In this document: positions 23,772-32,188 of the stretch, piece by piece | How positions within the stretch are numbered: the stretch's first letter is position 1 | How the letters are laid out: each line of letters opens with the position of its first letter | Source: JAJECS01 sp965262745 | Lineage (GTDB): Bacteria > Chloroflexota > UBA11872 | Length of the DNA stretch: 64,000 nucleotides | NCBI GenBank assembly: GCA_965262745.1 | Contig: OZ253558.1 | Location: 1,178,001 to 1,242,000 of the forward strand | Reading direction: 5' to 3' | Program-made: the position numbers and the translations under genes | The notes under the pieces: generated by a model | What the model saw: only the letters and a program-made list of their open reading frames with translations | Told to the model about the DNA's origin: nothing | Databases searched by the model: none

Positions 23772-24492
23772 ACCCAAGCCAGCCGGCGGTCGCTTGCGGG
23801 CGAGGTCGACATCCCACGACACCGCCGAGCTCAAGCGCCAGTACCTCTCGGCGGTCGACATCTTCCGCGACTTGTCGCAACAGCAGCTCAAAGATGTCGA
23901 GCAGATCTTTCGCATGACCACGGTGCCCAAGGGCCGCATCGTCTTCCAGCCGGACGAGACGGGCGAAGGACTGTTCATCCTCAAATCCGGCGGCGTGCAG
24001 GTCTACCGCATTTCGCCGGAGGGCAAGCGGTTCGTGGTGTCGACGGTCGAGCCGGGGACGTTCTTCGGCGAAATGGCTTTCCTCGGCCAATCGATGTACG
24101 GGTCGTTTGCGGAGACGACCGAAGCGTCCGTGCTGTGCGTGATGAGCCGCTACGACATCGAGCAGCTCTTGCAGCGCCATCCGGCGGTTGCGGTGCGGAT
24201 GATGCAGGCGCTGTCGCAGCGGCTGAGTGAAGCGGAGACGCAACTCGAGGACCTGGCGCTCAAGTCGCTGGCCTCGCGACTCGCCACCTACATCTTGCGT
24301 CATAGCGGTGAAGACGCCCGGCAAATGCTGGGGCTGACGCACAACGACCTGGCCGAGCGCGTGGGAACGTCGCGAGAGACCGCCACGCAGGCCTTGAATG
24401 AGCTCAAGGCCGACGGGCTGATCGCCATCGGGCGCAAGCGCATCGAGATTCTGGATCGCGAGGGCTTGGAGGCCATCGCCGAGTCGTACTGA
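23761..24492 (+). CDS. Crp/Fnr-family transcriptional regulator
   Basis: A 243-residue regulator with a cyclic-nucleotide-binding beta-roll ('DIFRDLSQQQLKDVEQIFR', 'VPKGRIVFQPDETGEGLFILKSGGVQVYRIS', 'PGTFFGEMAFLG') and a C-terminal winged helix ('LTHNDLAERVGTSRETATQALNELKADGLI'). No cysteine cluster for an Fnr-type iron-sulfur centre is present in the N-terminus, and the phosphate-binding Arg/Ser pair of true cAMP receptors is not evident ('SMYGSFAETTE'), so the ligand is unknown. The start is GTG 23761, overlapping the thioredoxin-like gene. Confidence 0.9.
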   Translation: MGLEPKPAGGRLRARSTSHDTAELKRQYLSAVDIFRDLSQQQLKDVEQIFRMTTVPKGRIVFQPDETGEGLFILKSGGVQVYRISPEGKRFVVSTVEPGTFFGEMAFLGQSMYGSFAETTEASVLCVMSRYDIEQLLQRHPAVAVRMMQALSQRLSEAETQLEDLALKSLASRLATYILRHSGEDARQMLGLTHNDLAERVGTSRETATQALNELKADGLIAIGRKRIEILDREGLEAIAESY

Positions 24493-24536
24493 CCCGCCGA
24501 CGGCGACGACCTGTCCCGCGCGGGGGGTGTGACACA

Positions 24537-26156
24537 ATGCGCCGCTCGACAGCCGCAGGAATGGGTATGCAGGGATCGCGCCCGCTGATTGCATCGTTGC
24601 GTGGCGTGGTGTCGAGCGCCCACCCGCTGGCCACGCAAGCCGGCCTGCGACTCTTGCTGGCGGGCGGGAACGCCGTCGACGCCGCGGTTGCTGCGGCCGC
24701 CGCGCTCAACGTCGTGGAGCCGTATATGTCGGGCGTTGCCGGCATGGGCGTGGCCACGCTGTACGTGGCCAGCGAGCGTCGGATTCGCACGCTGGACTTC
24801 ATTCCGCCGGTCCCGGGCACCTACGACGCCACCACCAAGACGCGCGCGGACTTGATGCGCGGGCCGCATAGCGCCGGCACCCCCGGCAATCTGGCCGGGT
24901 GGTGCGAGTTGCTGGCCGCCCATGGCCGGCGCACGCGTGCCGAGGTTTTCGCGCCGGCCATCGACCTGGCTCGGAACGGGTATCCCATCACCACCTTCAA
25001 CGCCTACGTCATCGGCGAGTCAATGTCCGTGTGCGCGGCGGACGAGGCCTGGTCCGCGATCTACACCGATGGCGGCGAGGCGCCGGCGCCGGGGTGGGTG
25101 CTGCGGCAGCGCGACCTCGCGGACACGCTGGAGACCGCGGCGGCCGATGGGCCGGATGACCTGCACCGGGGCCAGCTGGCGCGCAAGCTGGTGGCGCGCT
25201 TGCAGGCGCTTGGCGGGAGCGTCTCGCTGGCCGATCTGGACGCGGTCCAGCCCCGCTGGGATGACCCGGTCGCCACGGCCTACCGCGGGCTTCGCGTGCA
25301 CACGCCGCCGCCGCAGTCCGAAGGATTCCAGATGCTGCAGTCGCTGCGGCTGCTCGCGGGCATCGACGTCGCCGCGATGCCGCCGAACGGCGTTGAGCAT
25401 CTCGACGCCGCGTTCCGCGCCATCCGCCTTGCCGCCGAGCAGCGCATCCTGCACGCCAACGCTTCACGCGATGAGATCGACGAGCTGCTGGGCGATGCCG
25501 TCGTGGCGTCGCTGCGCGCACGCCTGGAGTCGGGCGAGCCAATCCGCGCCCGCACCCAGCTCTATGGCGAGCCGACATCCGGTATCGCCGGGTCGCGTGA
25601 CCACACGACGTCGCTCTCGGTCGGTGACGCGGAAGGCAACCTCGTGTGCGTGACGCAGAGCCTGGGATCGCCGTTTGGCTCGGGGATCGCCGTGCCCGGC
25701 ACGGGCGTGGTCCTCAACAACTTCCTGAATTGGGGGGAGCTGCATCCGGACAGCCCCAACTACATGGCGCCGGGCGCGCCGCTGTCCCTGCCGATTGCGC
25801 CCAGCGTGACGACCCGCGACGGTGAGCCGGTACTGGCGCTGGGCACCCCCGGTGGGCATGGCATCTGCCAGACGCAAACCCAGGTGATGCTGCAGTGGGC
25901 CGACTACGGCTTGGGGCTGCAGCAGGCCATCGAGGCGCCGCGGGGGGTTCTGGACGATGGGACGGCGGTGCGGATCGAGTCCAGGGTCGCCCCGGCGACC
26001 ATCGACGAGCTGCGGGCTCGCGGGCACGACATCGACGTGCTGGACGCGTTTACGAACTACGTCGGCGGCATGCAGGGCGTCGCTCGCGATCCGGCAACGG
26101 GCGTGTTGACCGGCGGCGCCGACCCGCGTCGCGACGGATACGCCGCCGGCCTTTAG
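24537..26156 (+). CDS. Gamma-glutamyltransferase family protein
   Basis: A 539-residue N-terminal-nucleophile hydrolase related to gamma-glutamyltranspeptidase, which cleaves itself into two subunits. 'SSAHPLATQAGLRLLLAGGNAVDAAVA' is the classic opening and 'GVAGMGVATLYV' follows. The processing site is 'DHTTSLSVGDAEGNLVCVTQSLGSPFGSGI', with the nucleophilic Thr before the small-subunit strand, then 'GVVLNNFLNWG' and 'LALGTPGGHGICQTQTQVMLQW'. No signal peptide is seen, so it is probably cytoplasmic; acylase-like substrates are possible. The start may be ATG 24537 or ATG 24567, the latter having AGGA six bases upstream. Confidence 0.9.
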   Translation: MRRSTAAGMGMQGSRPLIASLRGVVSSAHPLATQAGLRLLLAGGNAVDAAVAAAAALNVVEPYMSGVAGMGVATLYVASERRIRTLDFIPPVPGTYDATTKTRADLMRGPHSAGTPGNLAGWCELLAAHGRRTRAEVFAPAIDLARNGYPITTFNAYVIGESMSVCAADEAWSAIYTDGGEAPAPGWVLRQRDLADTLETAAADGPDDLHRGQLARKLVARLQALGGSVSLADLDAVQPRWDDPVATAYRGLRVHTPPPQSEGFQMLQSLRLLAGIDVAAMPPNGVEHLDAAFRAIRLAAEQRILHANASRDEIDELLGDAVVASLRARLESGEPIRARTQLYGEPTSGIAGSRDHTTSLSVGDAEGNLVCVTQSLGSPFGSGIAVPGTGVVLNNFLNWGELHPDSPNYMAPGAPLSLPIAPSVTTRDGEPVLALGTPGGHGICQTQTQVMLQWADYGLGLQQAIEAPRGVLDDGTAVRIESRVAPATIDELRARGHDIDVLDAFTNYVGGMQGVARDPATGVLTGGADPRRDGYAAGL

Positions 26157-26409
26157 GCGCACCGCGTCAGGCTGAGGTTTCGGCGACCGCTTTCAGGTTC
26201 GCCCGCGGCAGCGCCGAGGCCGAGCGGCCGGAACGGGGCGGCGCTGTCCGTATACTTCCGCTGAAACCGCATTCGCCGATGTGGGCCGCGGATAGCGGGT
26301 TGCCATTGTCGGATTTTCTAATCTCGCGCGACGAGTCTGCGCCGTCGTGGGTCCTCGCAGGCTCGCTCGGAAGCCGCGACGGCGGCCAGCCGGATCCGGT
26401 CGGGTCGGC

Positions 26410-27162
26410 GTGACCGGCCGGTCCAGGATTCTCACCATCGCCGCCCTGGGCGTGGGCCTCGCGGCGGTCGCCGCCGTCATTCTGCTCACGACCGTGGTGC
26501 AACAGGGCGCCGACGCGACGAGCCAGACGGCGCGGACGTCCACGCCATCGGAGACCCCGGCTTCTCCAGCGGAGTTTTTCGACGCCACGCTTGCGGTACC
26601 GGCGGAGACGCCCCGCGTCCAGGCTGCCGACCAAGCACCCGCGTCCCCACCAACGGTGGAGGCGGAGCCGTTTCGCCTTTCGCGCGTGTGCCCGTTTGTT
26701 GGGCACCATGCCGCCTCGTATGAGCTGCTGGAATTCCTGACGAGCGTGGATAAGGCCATCTTTGCGCTCGATGGGGCCATTGGACACTTGGCGCTGCTGG
26801 CCGATGGCACGCTGCGGGGACACATCGAGCCCGTCCGCCTGATCGCGGCCAGCGGCGCCATGAGCGACGCCCTGCTCCACGCCCCCGCCCTGGGACCGCA
26901 CGACTACGGTGGTCCGGCGTTATACGCGCAGCAGTTCAAGCTCCTGCGGAGCCTGGCGCTGACGGCCAGCGAGACTCAGTCCAGGCTGATCCGCACGTAC
27001 GCTGGTGGGCAGGTCCAGGGGGCCGGCGCTCCCGTGCCGTCGGATGCTTCCCTTCACGCCGTGGTCGGGCTGGTTCAGAGTCTGGACCGGTCGGTGGAGT
27101 ACCGCGACAACGTGATTCAGCGCCTGCTCCCGTTCGTAGTAGATCGTCCGCTGACCTGCTGA
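26410..27162 (+). CDS. Hypothetical secreted or membrane-anchored protein
   Basis: I do not recognise this gene. From GTG 26410 it encodes about 250 residues: a hydrophobic segment at residues 5-26 ('ILTIAALGVGLAAVAAVILL'), a Ser/Thr/Pro/Ala-rich linker of roughly 60 residues, and a helical domain containing 'CPFVGHHAASYELLEFL' and a final 'VDRPLTC'. The single membrane segment, low-complexity stalk and C-terminal domain suggest an extracytoplasmic anchored protein. Two cysteines (in 'RVCPFVG' and at the end) might form a disulfide. The start is uncertain. The preceding 250-base gap shows a TATACT at 26251 but no convincing full promoter. Confidence 0.6.
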   Translation: MTGRSRILTIAALGVGLAAVAAVILLTTVVQQGADATSQTARTSTPSETPASPAEFFDATLAVPAETPRVQAADQAPASPPTVEAEPFRLSRVCPFVGHHAASYELLEFLTSVDKAIFALDGAIGHLALLADGTLRGHIEPVRLIAASGAMSDALLHAPALGPHDYGGPALYAQQFKLLRSLALTASETQSRLIRTYAGGQVQGAGAPVPSDASLHAVVGLVQSLDRSVEYRDNVIQRLLPFVVDRPLTC

Positions 27163-27208
27163 GCAGTGGGGCGCTCGACTGGAGGCGATCGCGACGGCGG
27201 CGCGTGAT

Positions 27209-28132
27209 TCAGCCGCGGGACGGCGCCTCCGCGAGTGTCGGAGATTGTCGCCGGTCGATCATTTCGCGCAGCAAGGTGGTGGTGTAGTTGGTGCTGCCGC
27301 AGCAGGAGCCGATTACACCGACCCCTAGCTCGATCCACTGCTCGGCGAACTCAACCATTCGCTCCGGCGGGTACGTGTAGCACACCTTGCCAGCGATGAG
27401 CTCGGGTACGCCCGCATTGGATTGCGCCATGAGCGGCCGCGTCGGGCCGGCATCGACCATCTGCTGCAGCACTTGGGACATCTCTTCAGGGCCATTGCCG
27501 CAGTTGCAGCCCACCACATCGGCGCCGGCCTCCTCGCAGGCCCGCAGGCCGTCGGCCGGCGTCACCCCCATCATCGTGTGCAGGTTGATGTCGTAGGTCA
27601 TCGTGGCGAGGACCGGCAGTCCGGTTTCCTTGGCGGCCTTGATCGCGATCTGCACCTCTTGGATGTCGCTGAACGTCTCGCACAGCAAGAGGTCGGCGCC
27701 GCCGGCCTTGAGGTGCTCGGCTTGGACGGCGAAGGCCTCATACATCTCGTCCGTCGTGATCTCTCCCAGCGGTTCCAGAAAGTCGCCGCTCTGGCCGATA
27801 GTGCCCGCCACCCAGGCAGCATCGCCCGCCGCCGCGCGTGCCATCTCGGCAGCGCGGCGGTTGATCTCACCGGCTTGATCCAGTAGCCCAGCCCGCTTGA
27901 GCCGGATGAGGTTGCCGCCAAAGGTATTGGTGGAGATGACATCGGCGCCGGCGGCGACATAGGCCGCATAGACCTGCGTCACAAGGTGGGGGTGTCGCAG
28001 CGTGGCCTCTTCGGGGGCTTCCCAGTCGAGGTCCTCATGGGCATTGAGCGTCGAACCCATGGCGCCGTCGACCAGGAGCACGTCATCGTCAAGGTGGCGC
28101 ACTGGGGCCCAGGCATCCGAGCGATCAACCAT
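27209..28132 (-). CDS. Homocysteine S-methyltransferase family protein
   Basis: A 307-residue zinc-dependent methyltransferase barrel of the homocysteine/betaine-homocysteine methyltransferase type. 'LLVDGAMGSTL' near the start, 'ADVISTNTFGGN', 'LLLCETFSDIQEV', 'GADVVGCNCGNGPEEM' and the 'GVGVIGSCCGSTNYTTTLLREMI' end provide the three zinc-ligand cysteines (one in GCNC, two in SCCG). It would methylate homocysteine to methionine or use a related thiol. ATG 28132 is preferred over the longer frame from 28180 because AGGG lies six bases upstream and conservation begins there. It is divergent from the gene at 28422; the 289-base gap shows no clear feature. Confidence 0.9.
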   Translation of the reverse strand: MVDRSDAWAPVRHLDDDVLLVDGAMGSTLNAHEDLDWEAPEEATLRHPHLVTQVYAAYVAAGADVISTNTFGGNLIRLKRAGLLDQAGEINRRAAEMARAAAGDAAWVAGTIGQSGDFLEPLGEITTDEMYEAFAVQAEHLKAGGADLLLCETFSDIQEVQIAIKAAKETGLPVLATMTYDINLHTMMGVTPADGLRACEEAGADVVGCNCGNGPEEMSQVLQQMVDAGPTRPLMAQSNAGVPELIAGKVCYTYPPERMVEFAEQWIELGVGVIGSCCGSTNYTTTLLREMIDRRQSPTLAEAPSRG

Positions 28133-28421
28133 GCGTATCCCTTTTCGGCGCGACTGTGCGCAACGCGGCCGCACCCGCACCGCGTTCCTTCTGGCAGCAT
28201 ACCGTCACGGAGTAGCGCGATTCGCAAACGATCGCGGCCGTGAGGCCTCGTCACATGCTACGTCGGCGGCCGATTCAAGCCGTGGGAACGATCGCTCTCC
28301 CAGATGGATGGCCGGGTCGATGAGGGAAGACAGCCGAAATATGGAAGTTCCGGTGCGGGGCTGCCGGACGCCAACATGCCGGAAAGGCCCGCGACCAACC
28401 ATCTGTTGGGCCGGGGTCTAG

Positions 28422-29015
28422 ATGCGGCGGCTGTTCGTCTTCGTCATGTGGCTGATCGTCGCGTTGGCCGCCCTGGTGATCGTGGTTGGGTTTTTTGCAG
28501 CCATTGGCACGGTGGACCGTTCGGACCTGCCTGAGGTTGACGTATCAGCCGAGGCTGCCGACTCGGCGCTCGCCAAGATTGCGCAGTTCGGCGTGGTGAG
28601 CGTGCGAGCCCGCGGCAGCGGCCAGGCACAGCCGGTGCAGATCATCTTCACGGATGCTGAGATCAGCGCGCTGATCGGCGACTGGGGACGGGAGTCGGAT
28701 TGGTGGGGATCAATCGATCGGTTGCAGGTGGCGTTTGGCCAGAACGTAATCGTGTTGACCGGCGAACTCATGTCCCTGGCGTTGGATATTGATTTTCGGA
28801 TCGATCTTGAGGTCGTGATCGAGCAGAGCGAGCGGCGCGTGGCGATACGGCGGATGCAAGTGGGTGACATTCACGCACCGGGATTCATCACCAACGCCCT
28901 GTTGGAGCTCATTACGCGGACCGTCGACGCGGGCTTGCCGCGCATCCCCATGCGCATCGAGTCGCTGATTCTCAGCGACGGTGAACTGATCGTCTCGGGC
29001 GCGGCGATTCCCTAG
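28422..29015 (+). CDS. Membrane-anchored lipid-binding-like protein (LmeA/DUF2993-like)
   Basis: A 197-residue protein with one N-terminal membrane segment (residues 3-28) and an alpha/beta exterior domain. The layout 'IIFTDAEISALIGDW' (family: 'vteeelNalLa'), alternating strands 'VIVLTGELMSLALDIDFRIDLEVVI', a helix and the closing 'MRIESLILSDGELIVSGAAI' resembles DUF2993/LmeA-type proteins of the cell envelope. The similarity is in pattern only, and the function is inferred. It is transcribed alone. Confidence 0.6.
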   Translation: MRRLFVFVMWLIVALAALVIVVGFFAAIGTVDRSDLPEVDVSAEAADSALAKIAQFGVVSVRARGSGQAQPVQIIFTDAEISALIGDWGRESDWWGSIDRLQVAFGQNVIVLTGELMSLALDIDFRIDLEVVIEQSERRVAIRRMQVGDIHAPGFITNALLELITRTVDAGLPRIPMRIESLILSDGELIVSGAAIP

Positions 29016-29056
29016 CAGCCGGGCGAAGCCGGCGGGGTCGCGCCCGCTCGCGAAGG

Positions 29057-29100
29057 TCAGGCTGCGGGCGGCGGCGCGGGATCAGCGGCCGGAGCGGTCC
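29057..29100 (-). pseudogene. Relic of the 3' end of the neighbouring MFS gene
   Basis: About 44 bases including the stop codon match the end of the MFS gene at 30899-30942 without gaps apart from a few substitutions; both encode the tail 'ADPAPPP(V/A)A-stop' on the minus strand. The surrounding sequence to 29352 contains no gene. The relic and the intact end are direct repeats flanking the ankyrin gene. The alanine/proline-rich composition makes chance similarity more likely than for the other relics, hence moderate confidence. Confidence 0.5.
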
Positions 29101-29352
29101 GCGAGCCGCAGGGTCGGCCGGGCGCGCATCGTTGTCGCCGTCCGGGCCGATAACCGCGGCAATTCGGCGACCCGCCGCTGATTGGACATGCCGTCTGCTT
29201 GAGTTCCCGCGATTGGTACTATCCGGCCGCTATTGGGTGGGGTCGCGCCGCGTTCGGAGATCACGGGCGCCGATCTCGTGCGGCCTTGGTACCCGGGCGT
29301 AGGGACCACGCCGACCGCCCCGGGCTGGGCAGCCATCCGTTAGGGGGGTGAC

Positions 29353-30516
29353 ATGCGGCGAATTCTGTTGGCGTTGGGCGGTGCTGGCATCGTTGCGGCA
29401 ATCACTGCTGGAGTGGTGTTCGCTCAGAACTACGAGGGCGAAGACTTTTGCCAGGACACGCCTTCGTGGCCGAATGGGACCTATCTGGGCCAAATGCACC
29501 CGTTCCACTCGGACTTCTACCGCGGCTATGCCGAGCGGCGTGGCTGGGACCCGTGCGTCACATGGGCGCAGGACCAGCGCAACTCGGCCATTCGCGGCCT
29601 GCGTGAACTCGGCTACACGGTCACCGAGCCCAAGGGTGGGGCGCCGCCCCCAGGCCCGGCCCCAACGGCGTCCGTCTCCACATCGTCCGTGCCCCTGGTC
29701 GTTCCCGACCTTTACTCAGCGGTATGGCCGAGCCAGGCGAGCTCTGCTGGCGTGGCGTTCGCTCTCAACTACGAGGGCGAAGATTTTTGCCAGGACACAC
29801 CCTCTTGGCCGAATGGGACCTACCTGGGCCAAATGCACCCGTTCCACTCGGACTTCTACCGCGGCTATGCCGAGCGGCGTGGCTGGGACCCGTGCGTCAC
29901 GTGGGCGCAGGACCAGCGCAACTCGGCCATTCGCGGCCTGCGTGAACTCGGCTACACGGTGACGGAGCCCGAGGGCGGAGCGCCGCCCCCAGGCCCGGCC
30001 CCAACGCCGGCATCCGTGCCCACGTCGTCCTTGCCCCTCGTCGACCCTGACCTTTATTCAGCCGTCTGGCGGGGCCAGACCGAACGGGTACGAGAACTCG
30101 TTGCCGGGGGCGCGAACGTCAATGTGCGGACTTCGGACAACGATCCCCTCATACACGAGGCGATCTGGCGAGACCACGAGGAGATTGTGCAGATCCTCGC
30201 CGATGCGGGCGCCGACGTTAACGCGAAGGACGCTGGCGGCGACCCAGTGCTCCATGAGGCCATCTGGCGGGATCATGCGGATGTCGTGCAGATCCTGGTT
30301 GACGCGGGCGCCGACGTTGACGCCAAGGACGCTGACGGCGACCCCGTGCTCCATGAGGCGGTCTGGCGAGGTCATACCGAGGTCGTGCGAATTCTGGTCA
30401 CCGCCGGTGTTGACGTGAATGCGCCTGACTCAGAGGGACGATCACCCCTGAGCAGAGCGAGGTTCTACAACAACTCGGAGATCGTGCAGATTCTCATCGA
30501 CGCCGGCGCGACATGA
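29353..30516 (+). CDS. Secreted ankyrin-repeat protein with an internal 113-residue tandem duplication
   Basis: A 387-residue protein with an N-terminal signal peptide (residues 1-24, ending A-G-V-V-F-A-Q) and GGGGGG nine bases before the ATG. Then come two nearly identical copies of a Cys-containing module ('FCQDTPSWPNGTYLGQMHPFHSDFYRG' region, 'GWDPCVTWAQDQRNSAIRGLRELGYTV') separated by Pro/Ala/Ser linkers, and four C-terminal ankyrin repeats ('GADVNAKDAGGDPVLHEAIWRDHADVVQILVDAG' type). The first linker contains a broken ankyrin start ('PDLYSAVWPSQAS') and a second copy of the signal-peptide end, showing how the duplication arose. The four Cys of the modules suggest disulfides and export. 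Function unknown; probably protein binding at the surface. Confidence 0.85.
   Translation: MRRILLALGGAGIVAAITAGVVFAQNYEGEDFCQDTPSWPNGTYLGQMHPFHSDFYRGYAERRGWDPCVTWAQDQRNSAIRGLRELGYTVTEPKGGAPPPGPAPTASVSTSSVPLVVPDLYSAVWPSQASSAGVAFALNYEGEDFCQDTPSWPNGTYLGQMHPFHSDFYRGYAERRGWDPCVTWAQDQRNSAIRGLRELGYTVTEPEGGAPPPGPAPTPASVPTSSLPLVDPDLYSAVWRGQTERVRELVAGGANVNVRTSDNDPLIHEAIWRDHEEIVQILADAGADVNAKDAGGDPVLHEAIWRDHADVVQILVDAGADVDAKDADGDPVLHEAVWRGHTEVVRILVTAGVDVNAPDSEGRSPLSRARFYNNSEIVQILIDAGAT
29407..30087 (+). repeat. Tandem duplication of about 339 bases within the ankyrin gene
   Basis: Copy 1 29407-29745 and copy 2 29746 to about 30087 are offset by 339 bases and differ at few positions over the Cys-module; copy 2 has one extra Pro codon. 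Both breakpoints lie at GCTGG. Confidence 0.85.
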
Positions 30517-30604
30517 TCCGACCAGGCATTCGAGGGGGTGCAGGTCACGCTTCCATAGCGGTGTGGAGGATCTTGTAGCCGCGACGACCCGATAGTGGAC
30601 ATGG

Positions 30605-30630
30605 GCGCGGGGCCTGGTGAGGCCCCGCGC
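30605..30630. terminator. Strong hairpin between convergent genes
   Basis: GCGCGGGGCCT (30605-30615) pairs perfectly with AGGCCCCGCGC (30620-30630) around a GGTG loop. It sits between the ankyrin gene and the convergent MFS gene, about 90 bases past the ankyrin stop. There is no T-run, so it could be a bidirectional, factor-assisted terminator. The rest of 30517-30898 shows nothing recognisable. Confidence 0.45.
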
Positions 30631-30898
30631 CTATCCGGGCGGCGTCGCCCGCCGCGTGGCGCCGCCACCGTGGGGATCGGTTTCTTGTGTTATATCGGCG
30701 AGGGTTTCGGCTGCTCGCCGTAACGACGCCAGTTGGCCAGGTGCCGCGTTCCCGCAGTCGACCCCTACTCTGGGGACTAGCCTTCGAGAGTTGATTCGGA
30801 TTCGCGTCGCGTGCCGTCTCGATCGGCCGTGTGCACTGCCGCCCGCTCGTCGGCGTTGGTGCTGGCAGTGTTGACGGCAATGAGCAATGCGAGACCCG

Positions 30899-32146
30899 TC
30901 AAGCCACGGGCGGCGGCGCGGGATCGGCGGCCGGCGCGGCCGGGTCGGACTCGGGAGCCGATGCCTGCCGCGGTGTAGAGACAATGACGCGGGCGCCGAT
31001 GATCGCGGCTGCCGTGAACGCCACGACAAAGAAGATCCCCAGGGCGCCGAAGCCGCTCACGTCCAGCAGCGCGCCGAGGGCCAGCGGCAGCGCCAGATTC
31101 ACGATGTCCGTCAGGAACTGAACGATTCCCATGGAGCGCCCCACGTGCGCCGGCGCGGACCGGTCCGCGACGAGGACGGGAATCAGGGGCATCGAGAAGC
31201 CGATGCCGGACTTCGTCAGGCCGAAGAAGACGAACGGCAGCAAGCCGACGGGCAGGAGCAGGACCAGCCCGCCGATGATGCCGGGAATCGCGGCAAGTAG
31301 CAGCACCGGCAGGCGTCCCACTCGATCGAGAATCGACCCGCTCACCAGCATGATGCCGAAGGTGACGGCGGCGAAGAGGCTGAGCCACACTCCGATGAGC
31401 GCCGGGGTCAGCTGCGCGCCCTCGCTGCCATAGAGGGGCAGCACCAGGCGCATGATCGCGCTGCCGCTGCCCCAGACGAGCGCACTTAAGACGACGACCG
31501 GAATCAGAGGCCGGGTCATTCCCAGCGCCCAGCGCCGCTGAGATTCAGCCGGTGAGGGCTCCGGCGGGCTGGGCAGGGCGCCGCGAATGGTCCACCCAAG
31601 TGGCACCGCGGCCACGCTGAACACTGCCGCCAGGAGGAAAACCGCGCGCCAGTCAAAGGCGCTGGCGAGCGCGCCGGCGGCAACGGGGGCTAGGAACGAT
31701 CCCAGACCCCAACCGGCCATGGCGCGGCCCACCGTGCGCCCCCTGTCGTCGGCCGACGAGCTGCGGACCAAGTGCGTCATGCCGGCGGTGAATATCAATG
31801 CCATGGAGACGCCGATCACGGCCGTGCCGAGCACCAAGATCGGAAATGTCGGGGCGGCCGCCGCCACCAGCGACCCGACGACCATGAGCATCCCGCCCAG
31901 GCTCACGAGCGCGCGCGGCGGGTAGCGGTCGGCCAGACGCCCGGCCGGAATCATGGCCACCCCGCGACTGATCGCCTGCATGCCGGCAATCAATCCCAAG
32001 GACGCGTAGCTCACCCCGAATTCGTCGTCGAGCTGTCCGAGCACCGGTCCGACGACGGCCGTGCTGAACGAGACGAAGGCAAACGCGGCGAACAGGGCGA
32101 GCACCGACGAGCCGAGGTCACCCTGGCGTGGCAGCCGCATGCGCAT
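30899..32146 (-). CDS. Major facilitator superfamily transporter
   Basis: A 415-residue 12-segment MFS transporter. 'MQAISRGVAMIPAGRLADRYPPRALVSLGGML' carries the loop 2-3 signature (G-x-L-A-D-R-x-x-x-R), 'GRAMAGWGLGSFLAPVAAGALASAFDWRAVF' is motif C-like, and 'SGSILDRVGRLPVLLL' is the repeated signature in the second half. The C-terminal tail is Ala/Pro-rich and recurs as a relic at 29057-29100. Substrate unknown; sugar or drug export is possible. Confidence 0.88.
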   Translation of the reverse strand: MRMRLPRQGDLGSSVLALFAAFAFVSFSTAVVGPVLGQLDDEFGVSYASLGLIAGMQAISRGVAMIPAGRLADRYPPRALVSLGGMLMVVGSLVAAAAPTFPILVLGTAVIGVSMALIFTAGMTHLVRSSSADDRGRTVGRAMAGWGLGSFLAPVAAGALASAFDWRAVFLLAAVFSVAAVPLGWTIRGALPSPPEPSPAESQRRWALGMTRPLIPVVVLSALVWGSGSAIMRLVLPLYGSEGAQLTPALIGVWLSLFAAVTFGIMLVSGSILDRVGRLPVLLLAAIPGIIGGLVLLLPVGLLPFVFFGLTKSGIGFSMPLIPVLVADRSAPAHVGRSMGIVQFLTDIVNLALPLALGALLDVSGFGALGIFFVVAFTAAAIIGARVIVSTPRQASAPESDPAAPAADPAPPPVA

Positions 32147-32188
32147 TACCGGGCCCGAGGCTCCGTCACTGCAGCGACGGCCGAGCGC

